Below, one piece after another: positions 21,951 through 35,500 of a stretch of 64,000 bases of DNA; position 1 is the first letter of the stretch, and each line of letters opens with the position of its first letter. Source of the stretch: Monocercomonoides exilis (Eukaryota > Preaxostyla > Oxymonadida > Polymastigidae); NCBI GenBank assembly GCA_001643675.2, contig LSRY02000002.1:2087501-2151500 (forward strand), read 5' to 3'. Under the pieces are notes generated by a model. That model did no database searches and was not told where the DNA came from. It saw only the letters and a list, made by a program, of their open reading frames with translations. Made by a program: the position numbers and the translations under genes.

Positions 21951-24900
21951 ATGTATGCATCAAAAAGATTGAACTTTAAATATCCGATTGTCCGAGAGTG
22001 TTTGATCAAATAAGTAACCATATATTACTTTTTATTTTAATTTTTAATCCTTCATAACGTGATATAAGTTTGTCTTTAAAATCATCAAATATAATTTTTC
22101 TTATAATTTAAATTATTTAATTATTAATTAAATATAATTGTTGAAATCACTTTTATATTTAAAATTTTTGTTTTAAATGGATTAACATTCAATAATATTC
22201 CTAGTGTCAGGAGAAATCAGAAAAGAAACAACTTCACTAAAGAAAATAGATCTTTGGAAGCGTAGTTCAATGGTTTATCATGCATTTGATCAGAAGCTTG
22301 AAGATATTCCGCCTCAATTAACATTTAAACTTCGCCCACATCAGCAAATCGGGGTGCAATGGATGATCATGAGAGAGACAGACCCCCCTGGAGGTTTTGC
22401 AATGCGAGGAGGGATTTTAGCAGATGAAATGGGGTTAGGAAAAACAATAGAAGTTTTGGCCCTTTTGGCAATTGAAAAACATCAGAAAAATCGCTTAATA
22501 ATGCGGGAAACGCAAAAAAATTTGCGTCATAACGCTGATGAAGCAGAAGAAAAGGATTTCCAATTAATAAGACAAGAATTATTTTCAAAAAAACATCGAA
22601 CAAGATCGTTTGTCTTTTTTATATGAAATCAAAAAGTAAAATTTTCAATATCTGACTTTTTATTTTGATGCATTTTTATTGTGCAATAGTATTCAATCGT
22701 TTTTACAAGCAAAATTGAACAAAGTTCCAGGTACATTGATTGTATGCCCCAAAGGAGTTATGTCTCATTGGTTGAACAAAGCGCAAGAGACTTTGAGAGG
22801 AAAAGATTCATTTAAAGTGCACATTATTCATTCATCGCTCAGCGAGGTTAAAAACCAAGAAGAGCACGAATGCGTTCTCGGATGGGCCAGGAATTTGAGC
22901 AATAAAGATGTCATAAATGAATGCGATATTTGTCTAACCACTTACAATGTTGTGCGTGTTCAACTGAACAATCTTACAACCTGGCTCGAAGAAAAGACAG
23001 GGAAAAAAGTTGCTGCTGGGCCAAAGAAAAAAAGTTCCAGCAAATCGGCATCAGCAAAGAAGCACGACGGAAGTGGAGTGTTCGCACCTTTTCCAACATC
23101 TTTCACTGAGAAAGACGATAAATTGAATGAAGACGGGGATGATGGGTTTAAATTTCTGGACGATGCTGACTTGCTGGAGCAAGAGGAAGAAGTGATGCAG
23201 CGTGCAGCAACCGAGCTTAATGATGAGCAGTTTAAGCAGATGATATTCGAAGGGTGGAAGCGTTGGCCTTTGTTTACTGTGGCGTGGAAGCGCATTGTGT
23301 TGGACGAAGCACACAACATCAAGAACGACAAAACAGATCAGACCAAAGCAGCGTTTGCGCTGATGACTCAGCGAAGATGGGCGCTGACTGGCACGCCTGT
23401 GCAGAACAACCTGAGAGATGTGATTACACTCCAGATATTTCTACGCTTCCACACTGACCAGACACAGGAATCAATATACGGCAGTATACTCAGGAGAACG
23501 AAGGACGAAGCTTTGAAAGGACAGCTTCCAAATAAGTTCTACTCAGAAATGAGGGTGGAGCTATCTCCTATTGAAAAACAGTTTTATCAGCTACTTGAAG
23601 CAGACTCGTCGAAAGAAGCGGATTATCTGCTCGAACAGAAGGCAGTTTTTAAATCAAGACAAGCCACTTTGAGTCTTCTTGAGCTTATTCTCCGACTTCA
23701 ACAAGCGTGCCTGCATCCCGCTCTGGTTGTGAAAAGCATTCTTGAGAGAGGATTCGTTGTTGTCAAGTGCAAGTCCACATTCAGACAAGCTGTGAAGGCG
23801 TTTGTCACATCTCCGCGTCTGCTGTTTGAGGAGGCAATGGATCCTCCTCGTGCAGTGCATGCAGAAGAGCTGGAGATTGCGAATGTTCCTGAACAGCATG
23901 GGCCCATCCCTGATTTATCTCCAAAGAACAGCTTCATTCTGGGCTCTCCTTCAAAATTTGGCACGTGCAGCGACAGCTCATTCCCGCCAAAGCCTTTGGA
24001 TGGAATGGACTTCCCCTTTTCTCCTCTTTCGTATTCTTTCCCATCATCTTCAGGTTCTTTGGCACAAATGCCAATGATTCATCCTCCGCAGCCCCCATTC
24101 ACGGTTAATTGTCCAACACTCAATTGGAAGTTCCAAGCACCACCTGATTCTGCAGAGAAAAAAGATGATTTAAATACATCAGGAAAAAGCTCAGATTCTT
24201 CTGCCACTGACTCGTCTTCATCTTTCAGTAATTCAATGAAGCGCTCAAACAGACAAAGAGTGAAAAGCAGTTCTTTAACATTGCAAAATTCAGGGATGAA
24301 AACTTCATTGTCACATGTCAAAGCGAAAGATCCGTTTTTGGAGCCGAAGACAAACGAATATTACGACAGCAGCAAAAAAACTGATAGAGCAAATGGGTCA
24401 TTTCCCTTTGGAGGCACCCAAAGCAATACGAGCAGCGGTGAAGATGGAGACGCAAATAAAGCTTCTGAAGATGGTGATTCGACAGACAAAAACAACATGG
24501 AGTTGATAATCGATCGACCTTTGACTTTGGATGAATTGCTAATGTTTAGCAATAAAAGCGGTCAAAGCAATGAGAAGAGCAAAGAAGACGAAGAAGCAAG
24601 ATCAAAGAAATTTAGAACGTTTCGCATAAATTTTGATGATGATGGAGAAATCAGTAGCGAAAGCGACTCTGATAAGCAATCGTCTAAAGAGAAAGATAAA
24701 CAAAGAAAAACAACAGAAGATGATGAAGATGAAGAAGATGAAGAAGAGGCCGAGGAAGAAGAAGAAATCAGTGAAAGCGATAAAACCTTAAAAAACAACA
24801 GAGCAGATAAAGCAATGGAAAACAACAAAGACGAGCCGAAAACAACAGAAAAACAGAATCAGAAACCGAAAAGCCAAAATATGAATGCAGCAAATTCATC

Positions 24901-27900
24901 AACGCTGAGTCTCTCAAATTTTTCTTTTCCAACATTCTCAAAAGATTCTTCTTTTGCAAATTTTAAATCGGATTTTTCAAACATCAGTTTTCCTTCATTA
25001 GCTCAGTCTCCGTTGCCTTCAACCACACCCACAAATTTGTCTGCATTAACAGGCGTGTCTTCATTTCCGAGTAATTATTTTGTTTCAAAGGAAACCATTT
25101 CCTCAATCATGGATCCTTCTAACACTATTTCTCTTCCATTACCCATTCAAGGGCTTCACACAACAATTGGACAATCTTTGGTTTCAGCAAATACAAAACA
25201 AAGTTCAAATACCACTTCATCTCAACAGCAGCCTGTTGACTCGAAAATACATTCAACTCTTCTCAAAGATGATGTGGATCAAACGGTTACAGTTACACAG
25301 AATATGAAATCAGAAGGAGAAAAGCAAGAAAATGAAAGCAAACAAACAGAACAGGATATGCAAGCAGCTCAAGATAATAAAACTATTGCTTCAGAAAAGA
25401 TAGAGCAGGAAATCAAAGAAAAAACAGAAAATTCTACAAAAGACGGAGAAACCGATGATCTTCCATTGCCACTTCCAGCAGGAATGCAGATGCCAACACC
25501 AATAAAAACAGAAAAAGAAAGTTCTTTGCTTGTTGCTACGCAATACAGAAACAAAATAATAAACAAAGGAACAAAGTTGGCCCAATCATCAATTGTCGAT
25601 TTTTTCAGCAATCGAAGCAAAAGTGATTCTGTTGCAAATAGTTCGAATAACACAGAAGACAACACAATACATTCAGAAAGTCAAAATGACGCAACAAGCT
25701 TTATTAAAAGCGAGAATGATGGAGTTATGGATCCGCTAGATGAAATAATTGAGAAATCCAAAGACGTCATATCAAAAGGAAGTTCAAATGATGGAGATAA
25801 TAGCACTGACAATGGAAACACAACAGACAACATACATGATTCTCCGTCTTCACCAGCTTCATCTTCGCTTCATTCAGAAAGCTCAAGTGAAAAACTGAAC
25901 TTGAGCATTCAATTGAAGCAGAAACGAGAGAGTATTCCGAAGGAATTAGAAAAAGAATCAAGCAGCACAAATGAATCAAAGGAAGATGATGAGAAAGAAG
26001 ACGATGAAATTGAGATTATAAATGAGAATAAAAATGGCAAGAGTTCAAAATCCGTTAAAAAAGGACAATCAACTTCGGATGCAATGAAAATCGTTTCGAA
26101 GCCAGCAAAATGGCGCAGAAATCAACGCAAATTGATTTCTGTTGGAGCATCAGAAGTTCATTCCATTGATAATGAAGAAACAGAAGATGAGATATTTAAC
26201 GAAAACGGAGAAGGAGACGATGAAGAGACAAACACAGATAATTCCGAAGAGGATGAAAATTTCTCTTTGAGCAGCAGTGCAATCAGCGAAATCACAGAAG
26301 ACGAGAAAACAGAGGAGAAAAAAGGAGGTTCTAGGCAATCTGGTGAGATGCCAGTATTTGAAGCAGAGTCGAGCAAACGACATGCTGTTGCTGCAAAGAA
26401 AGTTCAGAGCAGATCACATCAGAACAATTCGGAACGAGCTTCAGCTTCAACTCCATCGCCTTCTCCAGTCCCATTTTCGTCACTCATTTTTTCGCCCAGT
26501 CCAACTCCTGCACCAACTCCTTCCTCTGGAGGTGCTCTAACAAAATACCATTTTTGTATGCCTCCTCAGAACAAATATGAGAAAGAGAGTTATGCTGACC
26601 AGAAACTCAGCAAAACGAATCTTTTTGGAAAAGAAGACGAAATAAGCAAAGAAAGAAACGGATCGTCTCCATTTCCTGCATCAGAAAGCGAAGAGTTATC
26701 TGAAAGTGAGCTTTCTGATTCCTCTTCAAACGATATTCCAAAGGGCAAAACTCCTACAGCTACTGACGGTACTGCTTCGAGTGAAGGAAAAGAGCATCAA
26801 CATATTCATAAAAAGAGCAACAATTTTGAGGTTAGTCCACCTTTTCTGGATTTGTTTGATGACGAAGAGCCAAATGACATCCATCCTGCACTTCTTCCCT
26901 ATTTGAAAAAGACATCATCATCCGGAACTGCTTCAAGCTCTTCTTTTCCTTCTTTAAATTCTATTCCTCTTAGCGAAACGACTTCTAAACATTTGGATAG
27001 CATTGATTCAGAATCTGAAGCAAAGTCGAAAGAAAACACATCAGATGAATCAAAACCCTCCACAGATCTAATTTCATTAGATTCTCTATCTGTTCCTTCA
27101 GATCTTCACTTTCTATTTTCTCGTTTTTGTTCTCTCTGCATGCAATGGGCAGTTGACCCGCTATGTACTCCATGTGGCCATGTTTTCTGCCGCGACTGTA
27201 TGCATTCATACATCGAAAAGGAGGAGGAAAAAGCAAAGCAGACCTTGTGGGCAAAAATAAACACACCAGAAGCCAGAGAAGAAGTTTCTCGAAGGCTTTT
27301 CTTGAAAAGCAAACCTAAAAGCTCAACTGAACCATCATCTTCTTCTAATTCTTCTGTATCTCCGTCAACTCAGGCCAAGCAATCAAAAACAGGCAAAGAT
27401 TCAAGGAAAGGAGGGAAAGGAGGGAAAGGCAAGCAACAAAAGAAGTCTGTTGAACTTGATGACCCACTTCTGAAACTGAAGCAGCTTTCTAATCCTGAAC
27501 TGGACAGCATCGAAGGAGACTTCACTGCTGCAATTGACTCATTGGTTTCACACGAAATTAAAGGGAACAAATCCAACTCTCACTCTGAAAAGCAGATTAG
27601 TTCGAAAGATGTTTCATCTTTTGATGTGACAAATCAATTGACAAAGCATCTTGAGGCTGTGATGAAGAAGCCTCGAAGTCAGTTTACGTGCCCAGTCTGT
27701 GGAAAAGAGCAAAAGAGAAACAGCATGTGCTCATTGGCACTTTTGCATGCAGTGTATTCAATGATTGCTTCAAAGACAGGAAGGGAATTGCTGGGAATAG
27801 AGGAGCTGAATGCACTTTATGGAGAAAAATATCAGTTTAATAGCATCGAAGAATTGCATCAATACCCTGATTTTAAGCCATCTTCTCCAAGACATCAAAC

Positions 27901-29269
27901 CCACCCAAATGCTATTTCCAGTGTTGTTCAAAGAGAGAAAGTAATCACAGAAACTGTTCCGTCTGCTCATTCCAGTCCTTCACAACAATCTTGTTCTTCT
28001 CCTCTTTCTTCTTCGGAATCGCCAGAAAAAGCAGCAACACCTGACACAAATTCAGATACAAAAAAGCATTTTTGTACGTCAACTAAACTTGCCACGTTAG
28101 TCAATCACATAACTCAGCTACCAAAAGGAGAGAAAATTGTGGTATTTTCAAAGTGGACGTCGTGTCTCGACATTCTTGCATTACTGTTGGGTAAATGCGA
28201 TGTGCCGTTTGCTCGTTTTGATGGTCAGCAGACGATACACGAGCAGCAGCAAAATCTGCATCGCTTTGCATTCCACAAGAAATGCTGTGTTCTCCTCGCC
28301 TCTTTGAAAGCAGGTGGTGTCGGATTGGATCTTGTCGCAGCAAACCATGTTGTGCTGGTTGATTTGTGGTGGAATCCGTTTGTTGAAGAGCAGGCTGTTG
28401 ACAGAGTGCATCGGATAGGTCAGTTGAAAGATGTGGAAGTGATTCGCATTGTTGTTGGTGGTAGCGTTGAAGAGCGTATTTGCATGCTGCAAGAAGAGAA
28501 AAGAGAAGTTGCAGAAAACATGCTTCATGATGTGTCGACAGCCTTCTTTGAGTCAGAAAATAAAGACGATCATGATTCTCAGTCAGTAGCACAACTGGCA
28601 CAGTCGCTGAAAGGCAGTGACTACAACTTCTTGATTCAGGGTGGATTCAGAAAGGGTGGACATGAAGGAATGTATTTCAGATCTGGGCAAAATGCATACA
28701 TGAATAGTGGCAACTCTCGTCCATACTCTGGATCAAAATGGACAATTAGGAATATGAAATCAACTTCTCCTTCACCTTCTTCTTCTCCATCGGTTAATTC
28801 ATCTCCACTTCCCATGACACTTCCAACGGAGAGCAAAGTTATTCTTCCTCCACTTCCTTTTATGCTTCCAAAAACCACTCTTAGTCCATCTAACGGGTCT
28901 TTGATTTCTTCTCCTTCGCCTCTCTCTTCGCCATCTCCGTTGCCCCATCCTTCACCTTTCCTGAAATCAACTTATTCAAATCCTCCTCAGACCCCTTCAA
29001 CCTTTAAGCAGATCCAGAATCTTAATTTCACTCAGGTTAATCCATTTGCACACGCCTCAAATCAAAAGGATTTAGTGATCGGAGGCAAACCATTTTTGCC
29101 AGCCCAGCAGCAGGTTAATTATCCACCACTTCATTCAAATGTGACGATGGTTGCATATCCTCCGTCAAATGGAGCTCCTTCTGTTAATGATGGAACAGAT
29201 CCCCTGTCTCAATTCTCTTCAAAAATGCCAGTTATGTCAATGCCCTCGCCTCTAAATCGTAAGTTTTAG
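21951..29269 (+). CDS. RAD5/HLTF-type SNF2 helicase with RING finger and PIP motif
   Basis: Domain order is SNF2 lobe 1, RING, helicase lobe 2, the signature of the Rad5/HLTF/Rad16 group of DNA-repair translocase/E3 ligases. Seen: motif I GGILADEMGLGKT (about 22408-22446), TLIVCPKGVMSHW, motif II DEAH (about 23308), RRWALTGTPVQNN (motif III), a RING with CSLC...CGHVFCRDC (27129-27200) and CPVC (from 27689), then FARFDGQQT, ASLKAGGVGLDL and AVDRVHRIGQ (motifs V-VI, to about 28420). The RING is split by a Ser/Lys-rich insert. About 1,100 disordered residues separate lobe 1 from the RING, making the protein near 2,350 aa, about twice the usual length. QSSIVDFF (25583-25606) is a canonical PIP box. 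Exons: a tentative first exon at 21951-21999, then 22205-22607 and 22690-29269 (82-nt intron). The end ...NRKF-TAG overlaps a GTAAGT, so one more 3' exon is possible. Confidence 0.85.
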
Positions 29270-29521
29270 TTGTAATGTCCCTTTTGTATTTTTGGAAATT
29301 ACTCTCATCGAATATTAGAATCTTCATTTCATTTTATTTGTCTGGTCTTTCGTTCATTTTTGGCTCTGTTCCGAAAGCGAACGAGCATTACATCATATTT
29401 CTCCAGTTTTATTTTCTTTTTTTGATTTTTTTTACAAATTGTTTTTGAACCTTTACAAAAGATGCATATATAAAGAAATGTATCATATTTTTTTTTCAAA
29501 TTTCATTTCGTGAAATGAAAG

Positions 29522-32500
29522 TCAAGTCTCTTTGAAAAAAGTTTCCATCTCATCTTTTGTACTCTTGTCAACAACAAGAGCAAGCAGATTATTGCTGGCA
29601 ACAAAGAGAGAACGATCGTATGAAAGAAATGAAAGCGAGTGCTCCTGATGTGATTTGAAATGAGTCGAAAGAGAATGAAATTGATCAGAAAATGTTGGTA
29701 TTGACCGAATTCTTTCGAGATGCAGGTTGTCGTGAAATGGCACATTGTCTGTGTCAGTTGTAGACTTTTTGGCATTCCGAAGAGGAGAGCTGACAACAGT
29801 CCACTGATTAGACACAAAATTGGAGAGAACAAGCAGATTAGCTTCATTTGACAAGAAAGCAGTAGCTTCAGGTCTCCGAAATGTTGTAGCAATTAAAAGA
29901 GGAAATAGAAGAGACGAGAGATGAGGCTTCACGAAGAATGGAACAGGGAAACGACACAGATGAAATAGCAAAGTGGAAGAGTCAATAAATGAGAATGGAT
30001 TGCCTTTAGTGAAAGAAGGATTTGAAGCAGTAGTAATCAAAGCATCAGATGGCTGGGTTGACGAAGTAATGGGGAGTGTTGTTTGGAGAAGATGTGGCCT
30101 TGTGGAAAGAGCTGAAACACACTGGAAAAGAGAGAAAGATGTGGAAGGCCCTGCAGAAAAGAAGCAGCTTTGGATGGATGGAGACGAAAGAGCAAAGGAA
30201 GGAATAAGAATGCATGCGGATATCAAAAGTGATTGGATAAGTTGAGGAAGAGTTTGCAAGTTTGAGGGCTGAGAAATAGATGCAACTTGTGGTTGTTGAG
30301 TTTTGAGCAAAGCAGAAGAGGCATTTTTACTATCCGAAGAAAAGAGCGAAATAGAAGCGTTGTATTCAAAGTTGATGATCATTTGCGCTAAAGAGACAAT
30401 TGATGGGCGAATAGAATCTGAGCTTGTTCTTGTTGAAGAGGCAGAAGAAGTAAGTTTTTCGAAAGGCGAAGACACTGCATGCAAAAAGGGAGAAAGATCT
30501 CCAACTGCAAAAGCTGACATGAGAGGTGAAATTGATGGGTCAATGAAATGCGAAGAGGTTGAAGAAGATGAAGCAGAAGATGCAGCAAATCCAAGTGATG
30601 AAGTGAGTGAGGTGTTTTGATAAGACTGTTGTGCAGAGAGAGCCAATCTGCCAGAAGATGGGATGGAAGATGCGGGAGCGTATTTGTTAACAAGAAGAGG
30701 AAGTGCAGGGTGAATGAAAAAGACAATATTTGCAAGAATTGAAGCGATAACAGAAGGAGAAAGTGATGGGTCGATTGGCAAAGGAGTTGACGTGAATGAA
30801 AGAGGAGTGGATGTAGTGTGGATTCTGTGCTGAGGAAGAAGTAGCACTGGATGTGTGTTTAAGAAGATGACCAGCCGAGACAAAAGTGAAAGAACAGAAA
30901 GAAGAAATGTGAAATGAAGATTATTTGTGGAAATGCATGTGACAAGAGACGAGCAATATGATGAAAAGATGATTGGAGGCGTCGAAGAAGATGCAGGAGT
31001 GTATGGAGGAACAATTGACGGTGAAATGATATTTGAAATGATGCAAAGAATGTGCTTAATGCTAAATCCGATCGCTCCGAAAAGAGAAGGATGCAGAAGC
31101 TGAAAGACATGCTGCACAATCGAAAGTGTGATAAATGAAGGTTCATCGACAGGAAAGATTTGAGATGAAGAAAATGAACTTTGAGGAGCAGTTGATATTT
31201 TGCCCAAAAATGAAGAAGAGTATTTATCACGCTGAGTTGCAGCATCTCTCTCCAAATTGCATATGTTTTCTAGATCAGCTAACTCAAGCACAGTCAAAAG
31301 TGAATGCACAAAATGTGGAAGATGAAGGCAAATTATCGAGGTGACAGTATTTATAACACAAAATGGTATAACTGGCATAACTCCTTTCGCTTTTTCTCGA
31401 TCTTTTTCTTTTTCCTTTGCATGCAGATGAGTGTACTGCAGCGAAAATTCAAACAAATTGTTCGATTCCAATGAACCCAATGCAAAGGGAGAAGTCAAAG
31501 ATGATAATGTTGCAACAGCTTGTAAAGAAAATCCTTTTTTCGAAGAAAGCTTTTCTTTTTCAGGGTAAAAAACAGCTGAAAAAGCTTCGCAAAGAAAATG
31601 GAATCCATCTGAATGTGTAAGAAGTGCAACCATATAAGGAGAAAGAACTGAAACGATAGAAGATATTGGCAAGAGCAACGGAGACAAAAATTCGCTGATA
31701 GAAAATTTGGCTTTCTGGTCTTCATTTGTGGCTGAGAAATGAAACAGCGTCGAATCATCAGATGACTGTCTCAAAGCAAATGCTTGATTGCAATCTGTAA
31801 GCGTTGTCTTTGAATGATTAGCTGATTCTTTCATTCTGAATGGTATCAAAGAAAGAGAATGAAACAGTTGTGTGAAGGAAATAAGAGTCTCGCTGAGCCA
31901 TTCAATGTCTCGAAGCTGAAGGCCAGCACACGAAGCATACGCAAAAGTTCCACTTTGAACAGATTCCAGTGAACAAGACTGATCTTGCCCTGTAGCTGAT
32001 TGTTGCGTTGAGTCCTTTGTTTCACTGTCGGACGATTGGGATCGGCTTAACGATTGGCAAATGGACTGAAGTTTTGGGTAAACAGGGTCCGCCAATCTTG
32101 AGAGAGGATGAGTGTCAAACGGGATAAATAAGGCTAATATAGTTGCTGTCAACGTTCTAAACAGTGCTTGTGCCCAATTTTGTATACTTTTGTGTGATGT
32201 CTCATCTTTGGCTGATGTATCTTTCACTTCTTTCTGTTCAATTTCTTCATTCTGTTTAATGGATGCCCCTCCTTTCTTTTTCTGTGGCTTTTGCTGAAGC
32301 ATTTTCGATGATTGTTGCTGCTCGCCATCAGATGAAGTAGCTTTAGAAGTGTTTGGGGTAGAAAAGAGGAGCAACGAAATTAGATTGTGCATTCTTGACA
32401 ACCATGCACGAGAACAAAGAATGTATGGATCTGAGAAAAATGAAGTCAACTCAATTAAACATCCAACAGAAGAATCAAAAAGAAGTTTGCTTCCATTTTT

Positions 32501-35500
32501 GGTTGTTACAGATCCTTTTTGAGTTGCAACATGTATTTTCCCTTTGTTTAGTCCATGAATAGCTTGCCAGTCAGTCTCAGAAATGGATTGAGGCAAGCAA
32601 TCAGATGAAGTCTTTGCACTATCAAGTGTTGTCGAAACAGAATTTCCTTTATCCACCGAAGCATCCATTTCAGACTGAAGCTTAATTCCACACAAATCTG
32701 AAATAAGTGTCTCGACACACGAAGCTGGTTCTGTTACTAGCAACTGCTGCAGTGCTGTTAAAGTTTCTGTCCATAATTTTGCTTCTATTTTTTCGAGATG
32801 TGGCTCTTCACCGAGCATCCAGTTAGTCTCCACAGCTCGCAAGAAAGCAGAATCAGGAGACTGAGATGTTGAAGAAGATGCTTCTTCTATTGATGAACTC
32901 GGTTTCTTTTCGTCAGCTATTGATTCCTTTGATGCTGCTGGTGCAACTTCTGGGGCTTCACTTGCATCTTGGGTAAATATCTGAGCATCCTTTTCGTTGG
33001 CGATGTAATCACACAGAACGGTGCTGCCTACTGTCATTTCTCTCTCTTTTCGGAGGATCGAAAGAATGCAATGCAAAAGAATGCGAAAGCGTGAGTTAGG
33101 ATTTTCGTGCGTTCGGCGAAGCAAATATGCACATCCAGTGTTAAGATTATTCAAATGCTGAGCTTTTGTAATTTGTTTTTGTTGTGTTTGTTGAGATTGA
33201 GCCTTTTCAGAATTTGTCTTCTGTGGAGTTTTTGTATCTGATTGACTGTTCTGCTGCTGTTGCTTTGTGATATTTTCTGCTTGCTGTGTTTGAGATTGGT
33301 TTGTTGACTGGTTTTCTGCTTCGGAAGTAACACTATCTTCTTGTTTCTGCGCTTTACTTCTCTTCTTCTTTTGTTTTCGCTGCGGTTCTTTTCCTTCTCC
33401 AGATGCTGATGTGCCTCGTGTATTAGACTCTTCGTTTTGGCTTTCCTTGTTTGTGTTACAGTCAATTGTAATTCCGTTTTCGTGAAGTAATTTTCTTGAG
33501 GCAAAAACCAGATTTCCCATCAGCTCTCTTTTATGATTGTTATGCTTGTTGAAAGAGTACAACCAAATATCGCTTCTTTCTTTTTGTTGAGCTTCAGTTT
33601 CATTTAAATAAGGGAATGAACTTTTTGATTGTGACGAATTTGCTGCTGTTACAATCGCAGAAGCAGTTTCTTTTGTGGTTTGATTGATGCTTCCTTGTTT
33701 GCCCGATTTTTTCTGATTGCTTTGAGACTTTTGAGATTCATTCAACTGCTGTGCGATTAAAAGAGTTTCAGGCTGAATTTGAGCACAGTTTTCCGTTTCT
33801 GTTGATTGAACAGAAGGCGCACTCTTTGCTGATCCACTTCTTGGAGACAGATAATCTTTGCCAATGCTCTGCTCCTTGCCCGTTTGTTTGCTTTGGGCTT
33901 CAGAAGTCCTTAAGGAGAAAGGAAATGCCGAAGAATATAAACGCGAACTTTGAGAAGGTTTTGAAATGTCTTTCTCATTTTGTGCAGACTTATTTATTGA
34001 GTATGGAAAATGTTTGATTGATGATTGATCATTCGTATCAACAGAAGTGTTGTCTTTGCTATCTGCATCGCTTATACCCTCAAAAGTTTCTCCGTCTTCG
34101 TGTGGCTTTCTTATTTTACTATGTTGTTCTTGAAGCCTTTTCAATCTGTTCTCCACCATCTCCTTTCTCCGAAGTTCAGCCTGTTCTTGTTTTTCCTTCA
34201 TCTTCTGCTCCATCACTTCCTTGTCGTGTTCTGCTAATGCTTTGATTGCTTGATTGACTTCACTCGCTTTTGATTCAACTCCCCTTGCTTTCACAATAAT
34301 CTGTTGCAGATGCTGTTCGTGTCGCTGTTCAGCTTCTTTTATTCTGAGTTCTGATTCACATCTCATCTGCTCCAGCGTCTCTGCTTTCTTCTCCATCGCT
34401 TCTCTTATCTTGTCTGTCACCATCCTTCCTTTGGATATCTGCTCCTCAAGAAGCATCTCTCTGTTTCTTGTCGCCTTCACAAGACGTTCTTCTGCCCGCT
34501 TTCGGATTAGCTCAGGGTCAGATTCTACGCTCATCCTTTCCATTCGTTCGAGAAGATGCTTCCTACGAAGAGATCCGCTCCGAGCAACAGAAGGAGAATG
34601 TGTTGGGGTGGAGAAATGATCTGAATCAATATCAGTCGACTGGATGGATGATGGAGAGTAAAGTGTAGAATTGGTCGAATACGAATGCGAAGGAGGAAAA
34701 GAAGTTGAAGTTGAAAGTGAAGTAGATGAGGTATTTTGTGGAATGGATGATAAAGAAATTGGTGAAACAGGAAGCGGAGCACGAGAAGGCGAAAAAGTTG
34801 GAGGAGAATGTTGGGGTGTTGAAGTAAGTGTCTTTTCATTTGCAGCCAATGAAAATGTTGAATGAAGTGGAACAGTTGCAGGCGTTGCTAGTGTTGGTGG
34901 AAGAATTCGGATGGCTGGCTGTCTTGTTTCGCTTTGCGATGGAGAACAGCGAGGAGGCTTTTTATCCAATGAAGAGTCATTTCTACTTCTTCCATGTCCA
35001 TCAGAATGGCTAATGCCTGAATTGCCTCGTGTATTCTGAACTCCGCTGCTTGCTTTGGAGCCATCAACTGATGCTACATCTGTACTGTTATTGCCATCAA
35101 TAGCAGAGTCCATCGCTGGAAGTTGATCCAAAGTGCGGCTATGAACTCCGCCGTGGTGACGTCTTCGATGCCTCCTCATTCTTTCTGTTGCTGTTCCTCG
35201 TGAAACAAGCTCCTTCTGCTGATGATGAGTGGATGTTTGTGAAAGAGAAGAGAGTGAAAGAGAGGATTCGCCCCATTCTTCTTCTGTTTGTGTCTCCTTA
35301 CTTCTCTCAACAACTTTATCAACAGAATTGACTGCTCTGTAAAATGCTTGATCACTTTCACCCAAAACTGTTTGTGAATGTTGTAAATGTTGCATATGCT
35401 TCTTTGTCTGATCTCGTTCTCTCTCTCCTTCAGAGTCAGTGAATGTGAACAGGTCACTCGGGCTTTCTGATCTATCTTCATCTGAACTTCTATCTCCATC

